Below, one piece after another: positions 17,834-26,608 of a DNA stretch of 64,000 nucleotides. This DNA comes from Flavobacterium fluviale. GTDB taxonomy: Bacteria > Bacteroidota > Bacteroidia > Flavobacteriales > Flavobacteriaceae. The position numbers and the translations under genes are program-made. Where the stretch lies: positions 2,046,001 to 2,110,000 of the forward strand of contig NZ_CP030261.1 of assembly GCF_003312915.1 (NCBI RefSeq). Direction: 5' to 3'. The notes under the pieces were generated by a model that was given only the letters and a program-made list of their open reading frames with translations, made no database searches and was not told the origin of the DNA. Each line of letters begins with the position of its first letter. Positions within the stretch are counted from its first letter, which is position 1.

Positions 17834-19195
17834 ATGGACTTTTCAAAGAATATTTTAGAAACAATTGGTAACACACCATTGGTAAAGCTCAACAAAATTG
17901 TTGCTGAAATTGATGCGTTAGTATTAGCAAAAGTCGAAACCTTTAATCCGGGTAATTCTGTAAAAGACAGAATGGCGGTAAAAATGATTGAAGATGCTGA
18001 AGCTGACGGCCGATTAAAACCTGGAGGAACTATTATTGAAGGAACTTCTGGAAATACAGGAATGGGACTTGCCCTTGTGGCAATTATAAAAGGATATAAA
18101 TTAATCTGCGTAATCTCTGATAAACAGTCAAAAGAGAAGATGGATATTCTTCGTGCTGTTGGCGCAAAAGTTGTTGTTTGCCCGACAGATGTAGAGCCTA
18201 CAGATCCTCGTTCGTATTACTCAGTTTCAAAGCGTCTGGCAGAAGAAACACCAAATTCATGGTACGTAAATCAATATGATAATTTGTCCAATTCATTGGC
18301 ACATTACGAGCAGACTGGACCAGAAATCTGGAAACAAACTGATGGAAAAATTACACATTTTGTTGTTGGTGTTGGAACTGGAGGAACAATTTCAGGAGTT
18401 GGAAAGTATTTAAAAGAGAAAAATCCAAACATTAAAATCTGGGGAATTGATACTTACGGTTCTGTTTTTAAAAAATACCACGAAACAGGAATTTTTGATG
18501 AAAACGAAATCTATTCTTATATAACAGAAGGGATTGGAGAAGATATTTTACCTAAAAATGTCGACTTTTCTTTAATCGATGGTTTTACAAAAGTAACAGA
18601 CAAAGATGCAGCTGTTTACACAAGAAAAATTGCGCTAGAAGAAGCGATCTTTGTTGGAAACTCAGCTGGAGCATGTATTAAGGGTTTATTACAGTTAAAA
18701 GATCAATTTAAGCCAGATGATGTTGTCGTAGTTCTATTTCACGATTCTGGAAGCCGTTACGTGGGTAAAATGTTTAATGACGATTGGATGCGTGAGCGTG
18801 GTTTCTTAGAAGAAAATATCACAAAAGCAGAAGATGTGATTAAAGATCATATTGACAAAGAATTAATTGTTGTTCGTACAGAAGAATTGGTTTCGCATGC
18901 AATTGAGCGTATGCGTAAATATAAAATCTCACAAATTCCAGTTGTAGACATAAATGGTTTTGTGGGTTCTGTTGATGAAACTGATTTATTTAGAAGTTAT
19001 GTTGCAGATAAAAATGTAGCCGAAAAACCAATTAAAGATGTAATGGGAAAACCTTTCCCAATAGTAAAATTAGGAACACCAATCGAGGAAGTTTCTAAAC
19101 TTTTCAGCAAAGAAAACGATGCTGTTTTAATTGATTTAGGAAACGGCCAGCATCACATTATTACAAAATATGATATTATTGGCTCTATAAAATAA
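17834..19195 (+). CDS. Cystathionine beta-synthase (PLP enzyme with CBS pair)
   Basis: This 453-residue protein has an N-terminal fold-type II PLP domain (about 1-320) with the PLP lysine Lys44 in NPGNSVKDR, the EGTSGNTG phosphate loop near residue 68 and GVGTGGTISGVGKYL near 178. Two CBS motifs fill residues 335-453 (VVRTEELVSHAIERM and PFPIVKLGTPIEEV). It condenses serine and homocysteine, or acts as a cysteine synthase; the CBS pair argues for the former and for allosteric control. There is no N-terminal heme domain. It is followed by a strong hairpin terminator. Confidence 0.9.
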   Translation: MDFSKNILETIGNTPLVKLNKIVAEIDALVLAKVETFNPGNSVKDRMAVKMIEDAEADGRLKPGGTIIEGTSGNTGMGLALVAIIKGYKLICVISDKQSKEKMDILRAVGAKVVVCPTDVEPTDPRSYYSVSKRLAEETPNSWYVNQYDNLSNSLAHYEQTGPEIWKQTDGKITHFVVGVGTGGTISGVGKYLKEKNPNIKIWGIDTYGSVFKKYHETGIFDENEIYSYITEGIGEDILPKNVDFSLIDGFTKVTDKDAAVYTRKIALEEAIFVGNSAGACIKGLLQLKDQFKPDDVVVVLFHDSGSRYVGKMFNDDWMRERGFLEENITKAEDVIKDHIDKELIVVRTEELVSHAIERMRKYKISQIPVVDINGFVGSVDETDLFRSYVADKNVAEKPIKDVMGKPFPIVKLGTPIEEVSKLFSKENDAVLIDLGNGQHHIITKYDIIGSIK

Positions 19196-19216
19196 GCCTT
19201 TACCAATAAAACTTAT

Positions 19217-19262
19217 CCATAAATCTGATTGTCTTACAATTAGATTTGTGGATTTGTCTTTT
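19217..19262 (+). terminator. Terminator after cystathionine beta-synthase
   Basis: CCATAAATCTGATTG and CAATTAGATTTGTGG form a 15-bp stem with two G-U pairs and a 5-base loop, followed by a T-rich stretch just before the next gene. Confidence 0.7.
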
Positions 19263-19274
19263 TAAAAATATAAA

Positions 19275-19757
19275 ATGAATTTTACAGCTATTGATTTTGA
19301 AACTGCAACTGGGTATCATCCATGTTCAGTTGGTATTGTTACGGTCCAAAACGGAATAATTGTGGACGAATTTGTAACATTGATAAAACCGCCGAATAAC
19401 GAGTATAATCCTTTTACAACACGCGTTCATGGTATTTATCCAAAAGATACTATCAATGCAAAATCTTTTTATCAAGTCTATCCCGAAATTGAACGAAGAT
19501 TAAAAAATAGAGTTGTAGTGGCACATAATGAAAGCTTCGACCGAAATGTTTTAATGAAATCAATGCTGCTTCATGGTTTAAACTATGAAGATTTAAATAT
19601 CGGATTGAAGTGGGAGTGTACAGTCAAAATTTATAAAGCCAAAGGTTTAAAACCTACAAAACTAAGCGATTGCTGCCGCGAAATGAATATTCAGCTCAAT
19701 CATCACGAAGCTTTATCTGATGCTAGGGCTTGTGCTAAATTATATTTACTTCGCTAA
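19275..19757 (+). CDS. DnaQ-like 3'-5' exonuclease domain protein
   Basis: This 160-residue protein is a single DEDDh exonuclease domain: DFETA at residue 7 gives the first Asp-Glu pair, VVAHNESFDRNVL near 76 gives the second Asp, and the last motif is HHEALSDARACAKL near 142 with His and Asp. It resembles the proofreading epsilon domain of DNA polymerase III and stand-alone nucleases of similar size. It probably trims single-stranded DNA ends. It begins 12 bases after the preceding terminator. Confidence 0.85.
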   Translation: MNFTAIDFETATGYHPCSVGIVTVQNGIIVDEFVTLIKPPNNEYNPFTTRVHGIYPKDTINAKSFYQVYPEIERRLKNRVVVAHNESFDRNVLMKSMLLHGLNYEDLNIGLKWECTVKIYKAKGLKPTKLSDCCREMNIQLNHHEALSDARACAKLYLLR

Positions 19758-19827
19758 ATTAAAATTATTTGTAAGAATAATATTAATTTTATTATTTTTA
19801 GATTTTGTAATATTTTAAAATCTAAAA

Positions 19828-21105
19828 ATGAGAGAAGACTTTCTTCATTATCTCTGGAAATTCAAGAAGTTTGATCTTTTGAATTTGAAAACTGTTCAAG
19901 GCGAGGTAATTACCATTATAAAAACTGGAGATTATTTAGAACTTTCGGGACCTGATTTTTTTAATGCTCATATTAAAATTGGAAATCAAAAATGGGCGGG
20001 CAATGTAGAAATACATTTAAAATCTTCTGATTGGTATTTACACAATCACGAAAAAGATCCTTCATATACAAACGTAATTCTTCATGTGGTTTGGGAAAAT
20101 GATACTCCTATTTTTAGGGAAGATAATACGGAAATACCCGTTTTAGTTCTTCAAGATTATGTTGCAAAGGAAGTAGTTGACAATTACCAGTCATTGCTTT
20201 CGCCTAAAACATGGATTTCTTGCGAGAAACAGATAAAAGACATTGATTATTTTGTTTTGAAGAGCTGGCAGGAAAGACTGTTTTTTGAGCGTTTAGAGCG
20301 TAAATCAAAGTTTATTCACGAATTACTGGAAGAAACAAATCAAGATTGGGAAGCAGTTTTATTTTGTCTATTAGCAAAGAATTTTGGTTTAAATACAAAC
20401 GGAACTTCTTTTTTACAAATATCCAAAGCAATTCCGTTTTCAATTATAAGAAAGGAAAGTTTTGAAATAGAGAATTTAGAAGCATTGCTTTTTGGAACTG
20501 CAGGTTTGTTAGATTCGGACAAAGAAGATCTTTACTTTGAAGATCTAAAGTTTAGATATTATTACTTACTCCATAAATATCAATTAGAAAAAACAATTGT
20601 TTTCCCAGTGCAGTTTTTTAAGCTTCGTCCTGATAATTTCCCTACAATTCGACTTTCTCAATTGGCAGGTTTATATCATAAACATCAAAATTTATTTTCT
20701 AAAATTATTGAGTTGAAATCTCTAAAAAGCGTTTATGAATTATTCAATATTTCAGCAAGTCTATATTGGCAAAACCATTACCAATTTGATAAAGAAAGTC
20801 CAAGGAAAGCAAAAGTCCTATCAAAATCATTTTTAGATTTAATTGTCGTAAACACTATAATACCGCTTCAGTTTGCTTACTCATTTATGATGGGAGAAGA
20901 GATTTCAGAAAATTTGATTGATTTTATGAATGAAGTTGCTCCTGAAAAAAATGCAATAATAGACAAATTTACTTTGTTCGGAATAAAGGCTCAAACTGCA
21001 TTTGAAAGTCAGACATTACTAGAGCTCAAAAACGAATACTGCAATAAGAAATCTTGCTTGAATTGCGCTTTGGGGATAGAACTTCTTAAAAATAATTCGA
21101 ATTAG
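19828..21105 (+). CDS. DUF2851 family protein
   Basis: This 425-residue protein begins MREDFLHYLWKFKKFD and contains the SGPDFFNAHIKIGNQKWAGN region near residue 45 with HVVWENDTPI near 88, as in DUF2851 proteins, which are common in Bacteroidota and have no known function. A CNKKSCLNCALG segment near the C-terminus has three cysteines and could bind a metal. No signal peptide is visible, so it is probably cytoplasmic. It lies 70 bases after the exonuclease gene with no terminator between. Confidence 0.85.
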   Translation: MREDFLHYLWKFKKFDLLNLKTVQGEVITIIKTGDYLELSGPDFFNAHIKIGNQKWAGNVEIHLKSSDWYLHNHEKDPSYTNVILHVVWENDTPIFREDNTEIPVLVLQDYVAKEVVDNYQSLLSPKTWISCEKQIKDIDYFVLKSWQERLFFERLERKSKFIHELLEETNQDWEAVLFCLLAKNFGLNTNGTSFLQISKAIPFSIIRKESFEIENLEALLFGTAGLLDSDKEDLYFEDLKFRYYYLLHKYQLEKTIVFPVQFFKLRPDNFPTIRLSQLAGLYHKHQNLFSKIIELKSLKSVYELFNISASLYWQNHYQFDKESPRKAKVLSKSFLDLIVVNTIIPLQFAYSFMMGEEISENLIDFMNEVAPEKNAIIDKFTLFGIKAQTAFESQTLLELKNEYCNKKSCLNCALGIELLKNNSN

Positions 21106-21136
21106 AAAATTAGAAAAGAGGTAATGAGATAATTTG

Positions 21137-21144
21137 TACTTTTG
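21137..21144 (+). promoter_or_regulatory. -7 promoter element of the PspC-like gene
   Basis: TACTTTTG matches TAnnTTTG and lies 58 bases before the next ATG. Confidence 0.45.
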
Positions 21145-21202
21145 TAATTCTAAGCGAATGCTAAGAAATCTCAAAACTTTAGTCTAAAATCTAAAATAAC
21201 AA

Positions 21203-21430
21203 ATGTCAGCAATTTTAAAACTTAAATTCTTTTTCGAAAAATACGGTTTTCATGTTTCGTCAAGATTGGCAGATAAACTAGGAATGCGTGTTACAAGCGT
21301 AAGGCTGTTTTTTATCTATATATCTTTTGTTACTGCAGGATTAGGATTTGGAGTCTACCTAACGCTGGCTTTTTGGATCAGGTTAAAAGATTTAATTCGC
21401 TCAAAAAGAACATCAGTATTTGATTTATAA
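21203..21430 (+). CDS. PspC-domain small membrane protein
   Basis: This 75-residue protein has a short N-terminal helix, the segment VSSRLADKLGMRVTSVRLFF typical of PspC domains, one hydrophobic helix at about residues 34-54 and a basic tail. PspC proteins sense or signal envelope stress at the inner membrane. No PspA or PspB partner is encoded here. It is followed by a bidirectional terminator. Confidence 0.75.
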   Translation: MSAILKLKFFFEKYGFHVSSRLADKLGMRVTSVRLFFIYISFVTAGLGFGVYLTLAFWIRLKDLIRSKRTSVFDL

Positions 21431-21462
21431 AAAAGCTCCAAATTTAATTTGGAGCTTTTTTT
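21428..21462. terminator. Bidirectional terminator between the PspC-like gene and a permease
   Basis: AAAAAGCTCCAAATT and AATTTGGAGCTTTTT form a stem with A and T flanks; the two genes converge on it. Confidence 0.9.
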
Positions 21463-21473
21463 GTGATAGTATT

Positions 21474-22940
21474 TTATTCTTCAATTTCGTTGTTAAGTTT
21501 AGATCGTTTCTTACTGTATCCAAAATAAACTAGAATACCAATAGCAAGCCATCCTAACGATAATAGTTGAGCATCTAAGCTTAGATTAATAATTAGGTAA
21601 GTATTAATAGAAATTCCTAAAACCGCAATAACTGGTAAAGCAGGAACTTTAAATGTTCTATTCAATTCAGGTTGTTTAACTCTCAAGATCCAAACAGCGA
21701 TACAAACCATTGTAAAGGCAAACAAAGTACCAAAACTTGTCATATCTGCTAATTTATTAATCGGTGTAAATGCAGCAACAGTTGCAATAATACCACCTAG
21801 AATCATTAAATTGGTTTTTGGTGTTCCAGAAAGAGGATTTACTCTAGAAAAAACAGCTGGAATTAAACCATCTTTAGACATTCCAAGGAAAATTCTAGAT
21901 TGTCCCATAATCATTACCATCAATACAGAAACTAAACCGATTGTAGCAGCAACTGTAATGATAAAACCAGCCCATCCTTGTCCCGCAATATCAAAAGCGT
22001 AAGCAACTGGAGCTTTAATAGCTTCTGGATATTTTCCTAGTGGGTTAAAATCTTGGTAATTCATCATTCCTGTTAAAACTAAAGAAACAAGAATATATAA
22101 AGTTGTACAGATTAATAAAGAAGCAATGATTGCAAACGGAACATCTTTTTTAGGATTAATAGCTTCACCTGCTTGTGTAGAGACAGCATCAAAACCAACA
22201 TAAGCAAAGAAAATCGCAGCAGCTCCAGAAACAATTCCTCCAATTCCATAGGCGTTGTGTGTAGTTTCTTTCTCAACAATTTGAGTAGCTTCAGGAATAA
22301 ATGGATGCCAGTTAGCTGTATTAATAAAGAAAAGACCAGCGATAATTACAAAGATTACGGCAGAAACTTTAAGAATAACAATCGCGTTATTCGCTTTCGC
22401 AGCACTTTTTGTTCCTTTAATAAGTAATGAAATAACTAAAATAACGATCAAGAAAGCAGGCAGGTTCATTGAAAAACCTTCTCCTGTATAACTTGCAGGA
22501 TCGGTTGTAAGCCAGTCAGGAAGTTTTATGTGAAACATTTTGAGTAATTTATTAAAGTACCCTGACCAGGAAACGGCAACTGTCATGGATCCCATTGCAT
22601 ATTCTAGAATAAGCCCCCATCCAATTATCCAGGCAAAAATTTCTCCGATTGTACCATAAGCATAAGCGTAAGCCGATCCTTCAACAGGTAATATCGATGC
22701 AAATTCAGAATAGCAAAGAGCCGCAAAAACGCAGGCAATACCCGCAATGATAAACGAAACAGCTAAAGCAGGACCTGCATGATAATAAGCTCCAGTACCA
22801 GTAAGTACAAAAATACCTCCACCGATAATGGCACCAACTCCAATCGCAGTAAGACTCCATTTTCCAAGAACTCTCTTTAAATTACTCTTTTTTATATCGG
22901 CCTCAAAGGCAGATATTGGTTTAACTCTCCAAATTGACAT
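21474..22940 (-). CDS. APC-family amino acid permease (cationic amino acid transporter type)
   Basis: This 488-residue protein has about 12 hydrophobic helices and an N-terminal GVGAIIGGGIFVLTG motif near residue 35, the substrate-binding loop of helix 1 in APC transporters. The FFAYVGFDAVSTQAGEAINPKKD segment near residue 245 is typical of the YfnA/CAT group. It is an inner membrane proton-coupled importer; the amino acid is not determined. It has a -7 element 33 bases upstream of its ATG and appears monocistronic. Confidence 0.92.
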   Translation of the reverse strand: MSIWRVKPISAFEADIKKSNLKRVLGKWSLTAIGVGAIIGGGIFVLTGTGAYYHAGPALAVSFIIAGIACVFAALCYSEFASILPVEGSAYAYAYGTIGEIFAWIIGWGLILEYAMGSMTVAVSWSGYFNKLLKMFHIKLPDWLTTDPASYTGEGFSMNLPAFLIVILVISLLIKGTKSAAKANNAIVILKVSAVIFVIIAGLFFINTANWHPFIPEATQIVEKETTHNAYGIGGIVSGAAAIFFAYVGFDAVSTQAGEAINPKKDVPFAIIASLLICTTLYILVSLVLTGMMNYQDFNPLGKYPEAIKAPVAYAFDIAGQGWAGFIITVAATIGLVSVLMVMIMGQSRIFLGMSKDGLIPAVFSRVNPLSGTPKTNLMILGGIIATVAAFTPINKLADMTSFGTLFAFTMVCIAVWILRVKQPELNRTFKVPALPVIAVLGISINTYLIINLSLDAQLLSLGWLAIGILVYFGYSKKRSKLNNEIEE

Positions 22941-22972
22941 ACTATTATATTGGTTTATTTGTTATTAAGCTC

Positions 22973-22980
22973 CAAATGTA
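22973..22980 (-). promoter_or_regulatory. -7 promoter element of the permease
   Basis: The minus strand reads TACATTTG, matching TAnnTTTG, 33 bases upstream of the permease ATG. Confidence 0.6.
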
Positions 22981-23154
22981 TTGTTTTTTGTAAAAAATAA
23001 AAACATTTATCATGTTTTAAGTTATAAATAATTCATTTTTTTTATAGGACTCTCAAGAAAATTTCTGCAAGTGTTGATATTCATTAAATTAATTGCTCAT
23101 TTGTACAAGATTTGATAATTCTTTTAAAAACTATTTTCTTACTAATTTTCTTTT

Positions 23155-23162
23155 TAAATTTG
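23155..23162 (+). promoter_or_regulatory. -7 promoter element of the helix-hairpin-helix gene
   Basis: TAAATTTG matches TAnnTTTG, 54 bases before the chosen ATG at 23216. It supports the shorter protein, because the longer open frame would start upstream of it. Confidence 0.45.
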
Positions 23163-23215
23163 AAAGATTTTTCTTTCTTTATTTATCAATGCAAATTAGA
23201 ACCTCTTTTATCAGT

Positions 23216-24106
23216 ATGAATTTTATACATTTTAAGCATATTTTTCATTTTACAAAATACCAGCGAACTGGTTTGGTAATTCTTTTTTGTATTATGATAT
23301 TATTGCAGTCGATTTACTTCTTTTCTGATTTTAATATCTCTGAAAATCAAAGCTTAGCAAAAAACGGGTGGCTAGCTCTACAGTCAGAAATTGATAATGA
23401 AAAATCGGTTCAGAAAAACAACAAACCAGTTAGTTATCTATTTAATCCAAATTTTATTTCCGACTATAAAGGTTATAAACTTGGTATGTCGGTCGAAGAA
23501 ATTGATCGTTTAATTGCATTTCGAAAAGAAAATAAATACGTGAATTCAGCAGAAGAATTTCAAAAAGTTACCGGAATTTCAGATTCATTATTAAATAAAA
23601 TTTCTCCTTTATTTAAGTTTCCAGATTGGGTTCAGAATAAAACACATTTCAAAACAGAAAAAATAGAATATGCTCAAAAGAGCTTTTCAAAGAAAGTGGA
23701 AAAATTTGAGATACTAGATATTAATCATGCAACCCAAGAAGATTTAATAAAAATTTATGGAATAGGAGAAGGCCTGTCGTCTAGAATATTAAAACAGAAA
23801 GAAGTCTTGGGATGTTTTGTGTCAATGGATCAAATGAACGAAATTTGGGGGCTTTCTCCAGAAGTTATAAGTGAATTAAATAAGCATTTTAAAGTCATAA
23901 TTCCCTCGACGTTAAAAAAAATAGATATAAATAATGCGTCTTTAAAGGAATTATCTCAGTTTCCATATTTCAAATATGCACTCGCAAAACAGATCGTTAC
24001 CTATCGAAGTATGAATGGAGATTTTGCTAATATTGAGGATTTAGCAAAAATTAAAGATTTTCCTGTTGAAAAAGCAAAAATAATTAGTTTATATTTGGAG
24101 TACTAA
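23216..24106 (+). CDS. Helix-hairpin-helix domain membrane protein
   Basis: This 296-residue protein has one transmembrane helix at about residues 17-36 (TGLVILFCIMILLQSIYFF). The rest carries three helix-hairpin-helix repeats: MSVEEIDRLIAFRKEN near 90, LDINHATQEDLIKIYGIGEGL near 165 and IDINNASLKELSQFPY near 238. This is the ComEA-like DNA-binding module. Such proteins bind DNA outside the inner membrane during uptake, but many are uncharacterised. The open frame extends upstream by 41 codons without a signal, so I take the ATG at 23216. The acyl-CoA dehydrogenase gene starts 13 bases later. Confidence 0.8.
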   Translation: MNFIHFKHIFHFTKYQRTGLVILFCIMILLQSIYFFSDFNISENQSLAKNGWLALQSEIDNEKSVQKNNKPVSYLFNPNFISDYKGYKLGMSVEEIDRLIAFRKENKYVNSAEEFQKVTGISDSLLNKISPLFKFPDWVQNKTHFKTEKIEYAQKSFSKKVEKFEILDINHATQEDLIKIYGIGEGLSSRILKQKEVLGCFVSMDQMNEIWGLSPEVISELNKHFKVIIPSTLKKIDINNASLKELSQFPYFKYALAKQIVTYRSMNGDFANIEDLAKIKDFPVEKAKIISLYLEY

Positions 24107-24119
24107 AAGAAAGTAACGA

Positions 24120-25262
24120 ATGAACTTTGATTATAACGACACGCAGTTGATGATAGCTCAGTCTATAAAAGATTTTGCTGAAAAAAATATTAGGCCTTAT
24201 ATAATGGAGTGGGATGAATCGCAGATTTTCCCAATCCCATTATTCAAGCAACTTGGAGAAATGGGTTTTATGGGGGTTTTGGTTCCGGAAGAATATGGAG
24301 GTTCAGGTTTAGGATATCATGAATATGTTACTATAATTGAAGAGATTTCAAAAGTAGATCCTTCGATAGGATTGTCAGTTGCGGCGCATAATTCTTTATG
24401 TACCAATCATATTTTAACTTTTGGGAACGACGAACAAAAGAAAAAATGGCTTCCAAAATTAGCAACAGCTGAATATATAGGAGCGTGGGGGTTGACAGAA
24501 CATAATACAGGTTCTGATGCAGGAGGAATGAATACGACCGCTGTAAAAGATGGCGATCATTGGATAGTAAATGGTGCAAAAAACTTTATAACACACGCAA
24601 TTTCTGGTGATATTGCAGTTGTTGTTGTACGAACTGGTGAAAAAGGAGATTCAAAAGGAATGACTGCTTTTGTTTTTGAAAAAGGAATGCCAGGTTTTTC
24701 ATCAGGCAGAAAAGAAAATAAATTGGGAATGAGGGCAAGCGAAACGGCGGAGTTAGTTTTTGACAATTGTCGTGTGCCGGATGAAAATAGATTAGGAGAA
24801 GTAGGGCAGGGCTTTGTTCAGGCGATGAAAATTTTAGATGGCGGCAGGATTTCCATCGGAGCTTTATCTTTAGGAATAGCAAAAGGAGCTTACGAGGCTG
24901 CATTAAAATATTCAAAAGAAAGGCATCAATTCGGTCAGCCTATAAGTAATTTTCAAGGAATTTCTTTTAAATTGGCAGACATGGCAACTGAGATTGAAGC
25001 CTCTGAGTTATTACTGCATAAAGCGGCTTTCTTGAAACAACAGCATAAGCCAGTAACTACGTTGGGAGCAATGGCAAAAATGTATGCGTCTGAAGCCTGC
25101 GTTAAAGTAGCCAACGATGCTGTTCAAATTCATGGGGGATATGGTTATACAAAAGATTTTCCAGTAGAAAAGTTCTATAGAGATTCGAAACTATGTACTA
25201 TTGGTGAAGGAACAACTGAAATTCAAAAGTTAGTTATTTCAAGGAATTTATTGAAAGAGTAA
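24120..25262 (+). CDS. Acyl-CoA dehydrogenase
   Basis: This 380-residue flavoenzyme has the family order: an N-terminal helical domain, a middle beta domain with EYIGAWGLTEHNTGSDAGG near residue 117 and a C-terminal helical domain with QIHGGYGYTKDFPVEKFYRD near 336 and the catalytic glutamate in GEGTTEIQKL near 362. It introduces the first double bond in fatty or branched-chain acyl-CoA oxidation; the short/branched-chain type is most likely. It is probably co-transcribed with the upstream helix-hairpin-helix gene, which is 13 bases away, with no obvious functional link. Confidence 0.95.
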   Translation: MNFDYNDTQLMIAQSIKDFAEKNIRPYIMEWDESQIFPIPLFKQLGEMGFMGVLVPEEYGGSGLGYHEYVTIIEEISKVDPSIGLSVAAHNSLCTNHILTFGNDEQKKKWLPKLATAEYIGAWGLTEHNTGSDAGGMNTTAVKDGDHWIVNGAKNFITHAISGDIAVVVVRTGEKGDSKGMTAFVFEKGMPGFSSGRKENKLGMRASETAELVFDNCRVPDENRLGEVGQGFVQAMKILDGGRISIGALSLGIAKGAYEAALKYSKERHQFGQPISNFQGISFKLADMATEIEASELLLHKAAFLKQQHKPVTTLGAMAKMYASEACVKVANDAVQIHGGYGYTKDFPVEKFYRDSKLCTIGEGTTEIQKLVISRNLLKE

Positions 25263-25354
25263 AGAGGTAATAGGCTTATTTTCCTTTTTCTTTAATCTTT
25301 TTTCTCTTCTGAAAAATATTCATAATTTATAACTCATAATTCATAATTAATATT

Positions 25355-25362
25355 TACATTTG
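25355..25362 (+). promoter_or_regulatory. -7 promoter element of rpsU
   Basis: TACATTTG matches TAnnTTTG. A start near 25369 gives a leader of about 23 bases, almost all of it occupied by the Shine-Dalgarno region. Confidence 0.65.
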
Positions 25363-25375
25363 CAGCCTTAACGAG

Positions 25376-25381
25376 AGGAGG
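25376..25381 (+). promoter_or_regulatory. Strong Shine-Dalgarno sequence of rpsU
   Basis: AGGAGG lies 10 bases before the rpsU ATG, in the context GAGAGGAGGTG. This pairs with the 3' end of bacterial 16S rRNA (CACCUCCU). The other genes I checked here have no comparable sequence, so this is an exception in a genome where Shine-Dalgarno sequences are not normally used. In F. johnsoniae a strong Shine-Dalgarno on rpsU is known to support feedback by bS21. Confidence 0.85.
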
Positions 25382-25391
25382 TGTCTATATT

Positions 25392-25586
25392 ATGTTAATT
25401 ATACCAATTAAAGACGGAGAAAATATCGATAGAGCATTAAAGCGCTATAAAAGAAAATTTGATAAAACAGGAACTGTTCGTCAATTAAGAGCGCGTACTG
25501 CTTTTATTAAGCCATCTGTTGTGAAAAGAGCTCAAATTCAAAAAGCTGCTTACATTCAAGGTTTGAAAGATAGTTTAGAAAGTTAA
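25392..25586 (+). CDS. rpsU: 30S ribosomal protein bS21
   Basis: This 64-residue basic protein reads as bS21, with RALKRYKRKFDKTG near residue 14 and VKRAQIQKAAYIQGLKDSL at the C-terminus. In Bacteroidota, bS21 with bS18 and bS6 covers the anti-Shine-Dalgarno at the 3' end of 16S rRNA, and Tyr54 is a key contact; Tyr54 is present here. Ribosomes lacking bS21 expose the anti-Shine-Dalgarno and prefer the strong Shine-Dalgarno of rpsU itself, giving negative feedback. A hairpin with a T run follows the gene. Confidence 0.97.
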   Translation: MLIIPIKDGENIDRALKRYKRKFDKTGTVRQLRARTAFIKPSVVKRAQIQKAAYIQGLKDSLES

Positions 25587-25607
25587 TATTAGCTTTTCAG
25601 AAATAAT

Positions 25608-25656
25608 TACCGTTAGTAGTCAAAATGTTTTAATTTTGATGCTAACGGTTTTTTTA
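25608..25656 (+). terminator. Terminator-like hairpin between rpsU and xer gene
   Basis: ACCGTTAGTAGTCAAAAT and ATTTTGATGCTAACGGT form a long imperfect stem followed by seven T. It probably limits read-through from rpsU into the recombinase gene. Confidence 0.8.
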
Positions 25657-25681
25657 TGCGTAATTTTTAGATTTAATTTGG

Positions 25682-26575
25682 ATGAAAACAAATAAAGATG
25701 CTTTTAGAGATTATCTTTTGCTGGAGAAAAAATATTCTCCTCATACAGTTGGGGCGTATCTAAATGATATTTTGTCTTTTGAATCTTTTGTTTCTGAATC
25801 TTTTGATCAGGATAATATTGATGCTGTAAATTATAGTCATGTAAGAAGCTGGATTGTTTTTTTGGTAGATCAAGATGTTTCGAATGTTACGGTTAATAGA
25901 AAAATGGCTTCCTTAAAAGCATTTTATAAATTTCTTTTAAAATCAAAACAAATTGAGGTGAATCCAATGCTGAAGCATAAATCCTTGAAAACGCCAAAAG
26001 TTGTTCAGGTGCCTTTTTCGGAAAAAGAATTAAAAGATTTGCTGGTTGAAATAGAAGTTCCAGTTGGTTTTGAGGAAGTTCGTGACAAGCTTGTTATTGA
26101 GATGTTTTATGTTACGGGAATGCGTCGTGCGGAATTAATACATTTAATGATTAAAAATGTAGATCGATCTGCAGGTGTCATAAAAGTTTTAGGGAAAAGA
26201 AACAAAGAGCGTATTATTCCTATTTTGCCGATTATACAAAATCAGATTGATTCATATCTAAAGGAGCGGGATGATTTAGAGAATATAATTGATTCGGACT
26301 ATTTTTTTATTTCGAAAAAAGGGTTAAAATTGAGTGAATCTTTTGTTTATCGATTAATAAATTCATACTTTAGTAGGGTCTCAGAAAAGGTGAAGAAAAG
26401 TCCGCATGTGCTTCGTCATACTTTTGCAACTCACTTATTGAATAATGGGGCAGATTTGAATTCAGTTAAAGAATTATTAGGGCATTCTAGTTTGGCGTCT
26501 ACTCAAGTTTATACTCATAATAGTTTGGCGGAGCTTAAAAAAGTATATAAGGGTGCGCATCCTAGAAATAAGTGA
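25682..26575 (+). CDS. Tyrosine recombinase XerC/XerD type
   Basis: This 297-residue protein has the N-terminal SAM-like core-binding domain (about 1-85) and the C-terminal catalytic domain. Catalytic residues are visible: Arg in TGMRRAEL near 150, Lys in VLGKRNKERI near 173, HVLRHTFATHLL near 240, the second His in LLGHSSLAST near 263 and the Tyr nucleophile in TQVYTHNSL near 275. Such enzymes resolve chromosome dimers at dif. Whether it is XerC or XerD is not clear. The link to rpsU and hpf is typical of Bacteroidota. Confidence 0.93.
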   Translation: MKTNKDAFRDYLLLEKKYSPHTVGAYLNDILSFESFVSESFDQDNIDAVNYSHVRSWIVFLVDQDVSNVTVNRKMASLKAFYKFLLKSKQIEVNPMLKHKSLKTPKVVQVPFSEKELKDLLVEIEVPVGFEEVRDKLVIEMFYVTGMRRAELIHLMIKNVDRSAGVIKVLGKRNKERIIPILPIIQNQIDSYLKERDDLENIIDSDYFFISKKGLKLSESFVYRLINSYFSRVSEKVKKSPHVLRHTFATHLLNNGADLNSVKELLGHSSLASTQVYTHNSLAELKKVYKGAHPRNK

Positions 26576-26608
26576 TAATTCTAAATGTTAAATCCTAAAA
26601 TTTGTATT

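Noticed and set aside
19241..19248. TAGATTTG as a promoter for the exonuclease gene
   Set aside because: It is part of the right arm of the 15-bp terminator stem and so is explained by that structure.
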